Part shown: one piece after another, positions 34,311-45,253 of the stretch
How the letters are laid out: each line of letters starts with the position of its first letter
Numbering within the stretch: position 1 is the stretch's first letter
Assembly (NCBI RefSeq): GCF_003576645.1
Contig: NC_044930.1
Span: 5,528,397-5,592,396, forward strand
Direction: 5' to 3'
DNA from: Ipomoea triloba
Taxonomy: Eukaryota > Streptophyta > Magnoliopsida > Solanales > Convolvulaceae
DNA: 64,000 nt
Translations under genes and position numbers: made by a program
Notes under the pieces: model-generated
What the model was told of the DNA's origin: nothing
Database searches by the model: none
What the model saw: only the letters and a program-made list of their open reading frames with translations

Positions 34311-35378
34311 AGAATCCAAGTCTATTTAATATGCTTCCATTTTATCAAGATGACTAGTAAATGGAGTGCTTTGGGCATTTCTTAATGCTGAAGCACACAA
34401 ATTAATGAAGTGAAGATGAAAGGACTATATATATGAATACGAGAAGTCGAACATGCAACAAGGATCACGGAGATATGCACACATAGATTATACACTCTTT
34501 CCCCATAAATTAGAGTGGAATTGTTGATCTTCCCTATGCATTCACTATTTCCCAAACTCGTTAAACAGTAAATTAAATGTTCAAAAATACAGAGTAAGGT
34601 TTTTTTTTTGAAATACGGAGTATCATCTAAATCGCTTATAGCACCTTCTAACGGAAGACATTTTTGAAAGAATAAAAATTCTATTCTATTAGAAATGGGA
34701 TATGCAAACAATAAAATGGAATTTGAATTTCATTGTTTGGTTCATGTTAATGTGAATGATTTCTTCCCTTTGTCGTTTGCACAGTCAGTTTGAATATGTC
34801 CATAGTCACGCACTTGTTATTCGCACATTCAAATGTCTTCAACAATTTAAAATGCATTGTTAATATTAACATACTCCGTAATTTGTTAGTGGTGGATGAA
34901 AAATGTCACTTGACACCTAATTAAAAGAATTTTTTGTATATGGTAATAATTTATTGATTGAATATACAATATGAGTATCATTAATTGAATAAAATCGTGA
35001 TTTTTTTTTTAAAATAGTAAAGTTAATTCAACTTTTGGTCTTAAATTTATAGGTGAAGACTATTTTTAACGACATTTGACAATTGACACTCAAAATAAAA
35101 AATCAATCATCTCTATATGGTTATTGACGAATTTTTACTCCATGTAAGAATAGCTCAACATAGCAAGAAAAAAGAAAAGAACACAAGCAAATTAGCCAAA
35201 CCAAACCAAGGGCAATATAATTCATTCCATGACTCCAAAAGACATGTCTTCAAACAACAATGCAAAGCAAACGGACACTGCTACATCGAGACTTAACATC
35301 AAGGAAATACAAAGAACTGATGAAATAAGGCTACAATTTATCAAACCCAATATTTTCTTAGTATATGATAGACTGATA
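34311..35378. other. 5' flank of gene E and 3' flank of pseudogene F
   Basis: About 34320-34700 matches the flanks of genes C and F. About 35165-35330 matches the 3' flanks of gene A and the orphan exon. The middle is AT-rich without a gene. Confidence 0.55.
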
Positions 35379-35958
35379 CTATGCTGCATCCTGCTTCTTC
35401 TGCCAAAAGGAGGATAGGCCATTTGTTAGAGCTGATGAGGGTGATGTAAGAGCTGCCTTCAGTAAGCTCAATGCCTGTAAGCAGCAGGAGAAATAACTAT
35501 AACTATAACCATATAAACATTATACATACACTGTACTACTGTACACATAACTTAGTGCAAACATATATGTTCCTTCAATTCAATGGTAGCGTAATTACCT
35601 CTTTCATTCCGACAGTGATCACCTGTTCTTTAATATCACTGAAAGGCACTTTTAGTTCCTTCAATATGAGAAAACTTGAAGAAGACAAAGGCTTAACGTC
35701 CAAATTGTCTAAAGCTATGAAAAATGAAGGTTCCCCAGCAAAATTCTTATTATGTTCTCTATTCGTTCATCCAATTTAAGAGGCTGCTTCTTGCAGTTAT
35801 GATATTGCGCAAACTGAGGATTGAGAATAACAGACTTAAGGCAAGAACCAAAGCATTTATCGTCTAACACCTCTACACTCTTGTACAAGTTATACAAGAG
35901 CTGTCTCACTCTATACACAAAACAAGGAAAGTCGCGATTCTTGCTGTTTAGCCGCCAT
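35379..35958 (-). pseudogene. DUF674 pseudogene F, collapsed
   Basis: Exon 3 (35474-35379) is intact and ends in a stop. Exon 2 is recognisable from about 35612 to about 35905 (LYNLYKSVEVLDDK, then CFGSCLKSVILNPQFAQYHN), but about 30 bp that would encode the LLDPRPNQNF region is missing near 35750, which shifts the frame. Everything from the start of exon 2 through most of exon 1 is gone. The sequence jumps to a remnant of the exon-1 start (MAAKQQESRL at 35958-35929). It cannot make a normal protein. Confidence 0.88.
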
Positions 35959-36085
35959 GATATGAGGAGCTCAATTCTGCTTAACTCACTCTATACACAA
36001 AACAAGATGATTGACATGCACTATAACATAATCGAAGTCTATTTAATCTGCTTCTATTTTATCAAGATGACTAGTAAATGGTGTG

Positions 36086-36862
36086 TGTAGACACGGAAAA
36101 TTTGAACCCGGAGAATGGATTAATAAATTATTATTGGGCTCAGTTTGAGATAGGATTATTGGACCAATTTAATTAATTGGGCTTTGAAAATTAAATTAAA
36201 ATGATTAGCCCAATTAAAATTGATGTTGGGTTGTTGAGTTAATTAATGGTCCAAGCCCGATTCATATTTGAATTTAATAATAATTATAATTATAATTTAA
36301 ATATAATTTTATTATATTTGAATTTAATAATTATAATTAATTTGAATTTGAATTAGATGATAGAGTTTTGAACCTGGACTTGATTATGGAAATGTTCATT
36401 CCCTTAATTAATTAATTAATTATTTAATTAATTAATTAGGGAGTTTGTTGAGGGAAATTGGTTGCACACTCCACTATAAATAGAGCCCCTCATTTCACAT
36501 TTAAAACACACCTTGAGGATTGAAGACTTGAGAGCTTTTGAAGGCTTTGAAGGCATTCTGAAGCAGTTAGAAACTTGAAGTACTTTGACGGTTCCGGTTG
36601 AATATCACGCCCTTGAATCCCGGAAGGCCACGCCGTTTGAATTCCGGAAAACTACGCCATTTGAATCCCGGAAGCTACGTCAGTTGAATCCCGGAGGCTA
36701 CGCCACTTGAGACCCGGAGGCACTTCAGTAGAACACGTTAGTGAAGAATCAGAGGACTATACAGAGATTTTGTACAGAGATTTTGTACCTGCAACTTGAA
36801 TTACACATACACTGTAACCCAATTTTGTGAATATATACAATTTCGAATTTTTTGTGTTTACA
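36086..36862 (+). mobile_element. Solo LTR, 777 bp, TGTAGACAC...GTGTTTACA, target duplication gtgtg
   Basis: The LTR lies between gtgtg at 36081-36085 and 36863-36867, and it splits the upstream flank of pseudogene F. Gene E keeps the uninterrupted version (taaatggagtgctttgggc). It contains a ccactataaatagagcc TATA region (about 36471-36488) and, downstream, five copies of a unit of about 25-30 bp. The strand is assigned from the TATA orientation. Confidence 0.9.
36595..36730 (+). repeat. Minisatellite in the R/U5 part of the solo LTR
   Basis: Five diverged units follow the pattern TTGAATCCCGGAAGCTACGCCA. They lie about 110 bp after the TATA box, so they would be transcribed. Confidence 0.8.
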
Positions 36863-36867
36863 GTGTG

Positions 36868-38293
36868 CTTTGGGCTGAAGCACACAAATCAATGAAGTGA
36901 AGATGAAAGGACTATATGCACGCATAGATAAATTAGAGTGAAATTGTTGATATTCCCTGTGCATTCACTATTTCCCAAACTCGTTAAATAGTAAATTAAA
37001 TCTTCGAAAATATATACACAGTAAGATTCTTTTAGAAATATCATCTAAATCTCTTCTTGGTCTCGAGAAGAGATTTAGAAAAGAATCTAATCTAATTATA
37101 GCACCTTTGGTTAACCGAAGACATTTTGAAAGAATAGGAATTCTATTTTATTAGAAATTGGATATGCAAAAAATAAAATAAAATTTGAATTTCCTTGTTT
37201 GGTTCACATTAATGTGAATGGTTTCTTCTCTTTGTTATTTGCACACTTAGCTTGAATATGTCCATAGTCACATACTCCGTACTTGTTATTCCAACATTCT
37301 TCGTAATTTGTTAGTGGTGAATGAAAAATGTCACTTTATACTTAATTAAAAGAATATTTTTGTATATGGTTATAATTTATTGATTGAATCTACATATGAG
37401 TATCATTAATGGAATAAAATCATGATTTTTTCTTAAAATAGTATAGAGTTAATTTAACTTCTAATCCTAAATTTATTAATTCAACTTTTAATTCTCAATT
37501 TATAGGTGCCAATCTATTTTTAATTTACCTTTGATCATAGTATATTGTGGGATGACCACTTTTTGTCCTCCAACAATTTTATTTTCGGAGAATAATCTTC
37601 ACTCACCTCCAACCATGTTTCTCTCCTTTAATTTTCACTATTAGAGATGCTCTAATCCTTCTCCACTTATTTTCCATTTATATTTCATATAATTTTTTTT
37701 TGAAAACATATTTCATATATTTAATCATTCTTCAAAAACAATCTTAAAAATGTCAAGCCAATAATTTTTAGTCCTATAGAAGTAAATGGTTAGTGAATGT
37801 CGTGCTTCACATATTGGGCTTTACATAATCTTGAAAGCCTTAGACCTTTCACATAACCCAATGACCAATGAGCAGCAGGAGTTGAAAGCTCTTCGGTCTT
37901 TACTTCTCATTTGTGTAATTCACTAAATTGAGATACAATTGTATGTTACTGAAATATTAAGTCACTTAATTGGCTTTCAAAAAAAAAAAAGTCACTTAAT
38001 ATTTATTTTTTTTTGAAAATAAGTAACTTAATATTTTAATCAATCAAATTTAAACATTATAGAAAGTTACAAATTTATGTTTAACCAATTACACAAACTA
38101 TAGAAGTTACAAATTTATCTCTCCATTTGAAAATTTTAACCTTAGATGTTTTTATGATTAACATTGTAAAATATTATTCATTAAATTTCTTATTTTAAAG
38201 AGTGGTAAATTAAATTGCACACAAAAATTTGGTAAGCTCGTTTCAAGCAAATTATTGTACTATTTTATAGTACTATAAAATAATGTACTATCA
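36868..38293. other. Upstream flank of pseudogene F and AT-rich DNA
   Basis: About 36868-37440 parallels the gene E flank. A small inverted duplication lies at 37026-37094. From 37500 to 38293 I see only AT-rich DNA and no gene. Confidence 0.5.
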
Positions 38294-38298
38294 GTACA

Positions 38299-39113
38299 TG
38301 TAAATATGTAATGCAGAATATCCACGAATAAACACTATATTTAACTAGGGAAATAGGCAAGAGACAATTACTCTTGATAATACTCCTAATAGATATAATG
38401 TAAAAAAAAGAACGCACCAATTTAATAACGCAGTTCGGAGAACACTCCTAATCTGCGGGGCCACGCCCAAAAATTTCCACTAGATCAACCCGCTGGTTTT
38501 TACAAGTACAAGGTTCAACCGATTTACAAAACTAGGCCTACCACCTATTTTAACGCCAACCTTATACAATAACTCAGTAAGAAAATTTTAAATACAATTT
38601 GAGCTAATCTACCAATTACACAAATTGTATGCCAACCTGGATTTCGACTCAAGGTGTACTAGTACTGCGCGGAGCTGCTTCTCCAAATTTAGTACTCGTT
38701 TCTAGACCCGAACATTTGAAGTTTCTTTTGTGTAGTCACTGACTCTTGAATTGTTACTCCCTGAAACTTCACTTTGATCTCATTACATGACTCCCCTTTT
38801 ATAGTGTTTTGTAGACCCTTGTTTTTAGGAAGTCCATCCCATGATCAGGCATGTTGCATGGATGTGAGAAAGGGAATTAATCTTGATCACATATTTTTTC
38901 AAGACTAATTCATTAAATGCCACTTGCTGACTTTTCTTTAAAAACACCTCCACATTTTGTGCCACACTTCATATTCCTCATTTTACTCCACACATCATAT
39001 TTTGCTCCACACATCATATTTTGCATTCATAATTCCTTTAGTATATGCTTCTTAATATTGTTTGATTTTATATGCCAATACACATAACATATGCCAATTA
39101 ATTTGTACCAACA
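38299..39113 (-). repeat. Left LTR (3' LTR by orientation)
   Basis: The LTR is 815 bp. On the minus strand it begins TGTTGGTACAAATTAATTGG and ends ATATTTACA. The outer flank is gtaca (38294-38298), with no matching partner found at the right side. Confidence 0.82.
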
Positions 39114-39949
39114 ATCTCCCCCTTTGGCATATGTTGATCAAACAAACTCCAAATAACTTAACTCCCCCTTACTTTGTACTCCCCCTTTGTATGCTCCCCT
39201 GACTTGCTTGCTTTGACTCCCCTTACGTATACTCCCCCTTTTGATAAACAAGTGCCAAAGGCAACTCAAGCATAGTATTAGTGAAGTAATAAAGTCGGAA
39301 TTCAATCAAGAGCAATATATAAGCAATAAGTGGATAGAAGGGAGTGTAACATTGTTTTCAAGGGCTTTTGGCAGTTTAGCACCGATAGGATATGTTGTCT
39401 ATGAAGCCTATGTGTAGACACGGATAGCATAAATGAGGTCGCTTAAAAAGAATCACATTAGACAGCTTTCACACCGGACTCTTCTCATGTTCTTTTTGAA
39501 CCATATTAAGTACGGGTAGCCCTCTTCTAAGTGAAACGTACACTAGATAGCTTTCACACCGTACTCTTCTCAGGTTCTTTTTGAACCATATTAAGTGCGG
39601 GTAGCCCTCTTCTAGGTACACCTCAAGAAATGTAGCATGTCACATAGGTAAGACAACATTGATCAAGAATATGGATTTTGTTTGCGCATATAGTAAGAAG
39701 AACAGCAAAGAAAGCAACATCAATCTCAATCAAAAGGTGCAATGCATTTCTATTTCTGAGCACGTAGAACAATGTAGGATTTGAAGGCTTGAATTTGGTG
39801 ATGGATAAATCAAGTCATGTGATCGGGGAAAAAGTTTCTGATACAGGTTCTATCCACCAACTACTAATATACTACTTCATGAAAAAAAACAACATTATTA
39901 AATTCACTAAGACCAAAAATTGAGAGAAGTTACCCATGGACTATTCATC

Positions 39950-40095
39950 AAAAAGAAGAGGAAGCCGGTGAGTCATCATCAGAGGACGAAGCCGAAGATG
40001 ACGCAACCTCAGAAGGAACATCTATATTCTCTATGTCTTCATGACGAAGCTTTGCCAGAATATTATCAATCTTCACTTTACAATGAACTTCTCTT
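39950..40095 (-). pseudogene. Acidic Ser/Asp-rich C-terminal tail fragment
   Basis: Between gag and the polypurine tract the minus strand reads KIDNILAKLRHEDIENIDVP, then an acidic SSSASSSDDDSPASSSF and a stop. It may be the end of a deleted pol or extra open frame of the element. I do not recognise the domain. Confidence 0.4.
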
Positions 40096-40255
40096 CATCT
40101 GGTGTACAAGGTCTGATTTTTTCTTCTCTTTTTTTTTGTTGTTTTTTTTTTTTTTTTAAACAAGTGTATAATTGAATCTGCAAAACAAACTAACATGATG
40201 AAAGTTAAATAATTAAAAAAATAAAACAAAAAATAAATTAAGCATTTTTAAAAAA

Positions 40256-42024
40256 TCATTTTATCGTCAAGCAAGTTTGCTTGGGTCGCCACACTTGCCG
40301 TGGTTTGATTTGTCCGCAGCTTCTCCAACCATGTCCTTTCATGGTGCATCTGAAACATCTTTTGTTAAGAAATCTGTTTATGTACCTTATGCCTTCTGTG
40401 TTTCTCCTGGACTTCATTTCGGGCACCCATGCGGTTTTATGATTTCCCTGCCTGCTTGTGAATCCTAGACCTGCTTTGTTATGGTTGTTCCCTTGGGACT
40501 GAAGAATTTCATTTAGACTATTGGTCCCTGTGTTCAACATTCTAACACGTTTTTTGAAACTTTCCAATTCCTTGTGCAGATATAGTTCATTTGAAACTTT
40601 TGCATCTAAATCAGTCTTAAGTTTTTCTACTGATGATTTCAGTGCTGAGTTTTCTTTTTGCAGGTGTTGTTCATTTGAAACCTTTGTATCTAAATCAATC
40701 TTAAGTTCCTCTACAAAGGTCTTTAGGGCTGAATTTTCCAATTCTAGAGACTCAACATTCTTAATTAACTTAAGATTCAGCTTACTTACCTTGTACCAGT
40801 TTTTGTATAGCTCTTCATAAGCTTCTGCAGGGTCAACATCCTCATCGTCGGTCTGTATCTCCTCAGCTACCTCTTGTGTGATAGGTTGCACCTGATTTGA
40901 GTCTCTTGTTACTTCACTGTAGTCTACAAAATCTGGGATTTTGAAGAACTTCTCGTAGTTTGCACGCTCTTCAACGTCATCAGGGTGGTACATATTTCCA
41001 TGGAATGCAACAAAGTTTCCTGTCTGTGGTTCTGCTGGTTCACCATTGTCAGAATCGTCAGAATCACTCCAGGTAAGTGTGTACGATTTCTTACCTTTGT
41101 TGTTTCCACAATCTGCAGCAATATGGCCATAACCACCACATTCATAACACTGAACGCCCTTGGACTTGAAATCTTGATTTTGACCTCTTGGTCTTTGAGT
41201 ATTTCCAGTTCCAGATCCTTTGGTATTTGGTTTCAGCTTCCCTTGTCCTTTAGCTTTTCTGAGCATTTTCCCAAACTTCTTAGACAACATGACCATGACA
41301 TCATTCATTTCTGTATCGGAGTCAGCTCTTGCAGGTACCATAGCGTCAAATGCAACCCCTTTGTTGTCCTTGTTCAGGTACCTATCTTCCTCCTCCATTT
41401 CCAATTCAAAAGTCTGCAAATTTCCCATTAAAGCATCTAACGTTAGAGTTTTTAGATCTGTCGATTGCTTTATAGCAATAGCTTGCATTTTGAACCTCGG
41501 GGGTAAGGATCTCAAAACTTTTCGAACCACTTTTTCTTCCTCAAATGGTTCACCCAAGTTTTGTGCGTTGTTTATCAGGTTTTTTACCCTAGCACTGAAC
41601 TCAGAAACTGTTTCAATTTCTTCCATCCTCAGATTTTCATACTTGGTCATGAGCAATTGTAGTTTTGAGACTTTGACGGATCCTGTACCTTCGTAATGAT
41701 TCATCAGTGCATCCCAAGCAACTTTTGCAATATCTGTGGCTGAGATCAATACAAATTGATCTGGTCCAAGTGCACTATGAATAGCATTCATAGCCCTATT
41801 GTTTGCTTGTGAGCGTTTCTTTTCTTCTGATGTCCACTGACTAAGGGGTTTTTTCTTCTCTTCGTTCTCGACCTTCATCATGGGCGGAGTCCATGCATTT
41901 TCAATGGCATCCCAACATTCCTCGTCCAAAGATTTTACAAAGGCTTTCATTCTAGCCTTCCAGTAGGCATAATTACTGACTCCCTTTAACAGTGGAGGTC
42001 GTGTAATGGATGCACCTTCTTCCA
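40256..42024 (-). CDS. gag: Copia gag polyprotein, copy A
   Basis: The frame starts at the single N (42025), so the initiator Met is missing here, and ends at a stop at 40256. The N-terminal part is the copia gag domain (UBN2-like: RPPLLKGVSNYAYWKARM, then CWDAIENAW and LMTKYENLRM). It is followed by a basic stretch and a CCHC zinc knuckle, CYECGGYGHIAADC. Next come an acidic segment and a coiled-coil-like Leu/Glu-rich segment with two related copies (SALKTFVEELKIDLDTKVSN and SALKSSVEKLKTDLDAKVSN). A second CCHC, CFRCTMKGHGWRSC, lies near the C-terminus. Gag packages element RNA into virus-like particles. The frame is open, but nothing of pol follows. Confidence 0.85.
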
Positions 42025-42025
42025 N

Positions 42026-42229
42026 TTCTTCTGATGTCCACTGACTAAGGGGTTTTTTCTTCTCTTCGTTCTCGACCTTCATCATGGGCGGAGTCCATGC
42101 ATTTTCAATGGCATCCCAACATTCCTCGTCCAAAGATTTTACAAAGGCTTTCATTCTAGCCTTCCAGTAGGCATAATTACTGACTCCCTTTAACAGTGGA
42201 GGTCGTGTAATGGATGCACCTTCTTCCAT
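42026..42229 (-). pseudogene. Copia gag N-terminal fragment, copy B
   Basis: It encodes MEEGASITRPPLLKG to SQWTSEE and then meets the N at 42025, where copy A begins with the same residues. The overlap is complete, which indicates two unmerged contig ends. The leader to the right (42230-42260) ends at the N run. Confidence 0.8.
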
Positions 42230-42260
42230 CCTGCAAAACAATTTCTCGAGGATCCCTAGG

Positions 42261-42906
42261 NNNNNNNNNNNNNNNNNNNNNNNNNNNNNNNNNNNNNNNN
42301 NNNNNNNNNNNNNNNNNNNNNNNNNNNNNNNNNNNNNNNNNNNNNNNNNNNNNNNNNNNNNNNNNNNNNNNNNNNNNNNNNNNNNNNNNNNNNNNNNNNN
42401 NNNNNNNNNNNNNNNNNNNNNNNNNNNNNNNNNNNNNNNNNNNNNNNNNNNNNNNNNNNNNNNNNNNNNNNNNNNNNNNNNNNNNNNNNNNNNNNNNNNN
42501 NNNNNNNNNNNNNNNNNNNNNNNNNNNNNNNNNNNNNNNNNNNNNNNNNNNNNNNNNNNNNNNNNNNNNNNNNNNNNNNNNNNNNNNNNNNNNNNNNNNN
42601 NNNNNNNNNNNNNNNNNNNNNNNNNNNNNNNNNNNNNNNNNNNNNNNNNNNNNNNNNNNNNNNNNNNNNNNNNNNNNNNNNNNNNNNNNNNNNNNNNNNN
42701 NNNNNNNNNNNNNNNNNNNNNNNNNNNNNNNNNNNNNNNNNNNNNNNNNNNNNNNNNNNNNNNNNNNNNNNNNNNNNNNNNNNNNNNNNNNNNNNNNNNN
42801 NNNNNNNNNNNNNNNNNNNNNNNNNNNNNNNNNNNNNNNNNNNNNNNNNNNNNNNNNNNNNNNNNNNNNNNNNNNNNNNNNNNNNNNNNNNNNNNNNNNN
42901 NNNNNN
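42261..42906. other. Assembly gap, 646 N
   Basis: The gap is inside the duplicated gag region, between copies B and C. Any open frame drawn across it has no meaning. Confidence 0.99.
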
Positions 42907-43962
42907 CGCTCTTCAACGTCATCAGGGTGGTACATATTTCCATGGAATGCAACAAAGTTTCCTGTCTGTGGTTCTGCTGGTTCACCATTGTCAGAATCGT
43001 CAGAATCACTCCAGGTAAGTGTGTACGATTTCTTACCTTTGTTGTTTCCACAATCTGCAGCAATATGGCCATAACCACCACATTCATAACACTGAACGCC
43101 CTTGGACTTGAAATCTTGATTTTGACTCTTGGTCTTTGAGTATTTCCAGTTCCAGATCCTTTGGTATTTGGTTTCAGCTTCCCTTGTCCTTTAGCTTTTC
43201 TGAGCATTTTCCCAAACTTCTTAGACAACATGACCATGACATCATTCATTTCTGTATCGGAGTCAGCTCTTGCAGGTACCATAGCGTCAAATGCAACCCC
43301 TTTGTTGTCCTTGTTCAGGTACCTATCTTCCTCCTCCATTTCCAATTCAAAAGTCTGCAAATTTCCCATTAAAGCATCTAACGTTAGAGTTTTTAGATCT
43401 GTCGATTGCTTTATAGCAATAGCTTGCATTTTGAACCTCGGGGGTAAGGATCTCAAAACTTTTCGAACCACTTTTTCTTCCTCAAATGGTTCACCCAAGT
43501 TTGTGCGTTGTTTATCAGGTTTTTACCCTAGCACTGAACTCAGAAACTGTTTCAATTTCTTCCATCCTCAGATTTTCATACTTGGTCATGAGCAATTGTA
43601 GTTTTGAGACTTTGACGGATCCTGTACCTTCGTAATGATTCATCAGTGCATCCCAAGCAACTTTTGCAATATCTGTGGCTGAGATCAATACAAATTGATC
43701 TGGTCCAAGTGCACTATGAATAGCATTCATAGCCCTATTGTTTGCTTGTGAGCGTTTCTTTTCTTCTGATGTCCACTGACTAAGGGTTTTTTCTTCTTCG
43801 TTTCTCGACCTTCATCATGGGCGGAGTCCATGCATTTTCAATGGCATCCCAACATTCCTCGTCCAAAGATTTTACAAAGGCTTTCATTCTAGCCTTCCAG
43901 TAGGCATAATTACTGACTCCCTTTAACAGTGGAGGTCGTGTAATGGATGCACCTTCTTCCAT
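42907..43962 (-). pseudogene. Copia gag, copy C, frameshifted
   Basis: It starts at MEEGASITRPP (ATG at 43962) and is nearly identical to copy A. Single-base losses in homopolymers break the frame near 43795, 43515 and 43125. The pattern looks like uncorrected long-read error and not decay. Confidence 0.75.
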
Positions 43963-44019
43963 CCTGCAAAACAATTTCTCGAGGATCCCTAGGATCCGCT
44001 AGCAAATTAAGCGACACAC

Positions 44020-44031
44020 GCTCTGATACCA
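44020..44031 (-). promoter_or_regulatory. Primer-binding site (initiator tRNA-Met)
   Basis: TGGTATCAGAGC on the minus strand, two bases inside the LTR end, is the standard copia primer site. It fixes the orientation of the element. Confidence 0.9.
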
Positions 44032-44033
44032 AT

Positions 44034-44832
44034 TGTAAATATGTAATGCAGAATATCCACGAATAAACACTATATTTAACTAGGGAAATAGGCAAGAGAA
44101 TTACTCTTGATAATACTCCTAATAGATATAATGTAAAAAAAGACGCACCAATTTAATAAACGCAGTTCGGAGAACACTCCTAATCTGCGGGCCACGCCCA
44201 AAATTTCCACTAGATCAACCCGCTGGTTTTTACAAGTACAAGGTTCAACCGATTTACAAAACTAGGCCTACCACCTATTTTACGCCAACCTTATAATAAC
44301 TCAGTAAGAAAATTTTAAATACAATTTGAGCTAATCTACAATTACACAAATTGTTTGCCAACCTGGATTTCGACTCAAGGTGTACTAGTACTGCGCGGAG
44401 CTGCTTCTCCAAATTTATACTCGTTTCTAGACCCGAACATTTGAAGTTTCTTTTGTGTAGTCACTGACTCTTGAATTGTTACTCCCTGAAACTTCACTTT
44501 GATCTCATTACATGACTCCCCTTTTATAGTGTTTTGTAGACCCTTGTTTTTAGGAAGTCCACCCATGATCAGGCATGTTGCATGGATGTGAGAAAGGAAT
44601 TAATCTTGATCACATATTTTTTCAAGACTAATTCATTAATGCCACTTGCTGACTTTTCTTTAAAAACCTCCACATTTTGTGCCACATTCATATTCCTCAT
44701 TTTACTCCACACATCATATTTTGCTCCACACATCATATTTTGCATTCATAATTCCTTTAGTATATGCTTCTTAATATTGTTTGATTTTATATGCCAATAC
44801 ACATAACATATGCCAATTAATTTGTACCAACA
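44034..44832 (-). repeat. Right LTR (adjacent to the primer site)
   Basis: The LTR is 799 bp and about 16 bp shorter than the left LTR. Most differences are single-base losses in runs such as ccccc and aaaa. Beyond it (44833-45253) the polypurine-side internal sequence is repeated, which should not be outside a simple 5' LTR. Confidence 0.82.
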
Positions 44833-45253
44833 ATCTCCCTTTGGCATATGTTGATCAAACAAACTCCAAATAACTTAACTCCCCTTACTTTGTACTCCCC
44901 TTTGTATGCTCCCCTGACTTGCTTGCTTTGACTCCCCTTACGTATACTCCCCCTTTTGATAAACAAGTGCCAAAGGCAACTCAAGCATAGTATTAGTGAA
45001 GTAATAAAGTCGGAATTCAATCAAGAGCAATATATAAGCAATAAGTGGATAGAAGGGAGTGTAACATTGTTTTCAAGGGCTTTTGGCAGTTTAGCACCGA
45101 TAGGATATGTTGTCTATGAAGCCTATGTGTAGACACGGATAGCATAAATGAGGTCGCTTAAAAAGAATCACATTAGACAGCTTTCACACCGGACTCTTCT
45201 CATGTTCTTTTTGAACCATATTAAGTACGGGTAGCCCTCTTCTAAGTGAAACG

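Noticed and set aside
40256..43498. A 1080-residue open frame across the gag region
   Set aside because: It runs through 646 N and two unmerged gag copies, so it is not a real protein.
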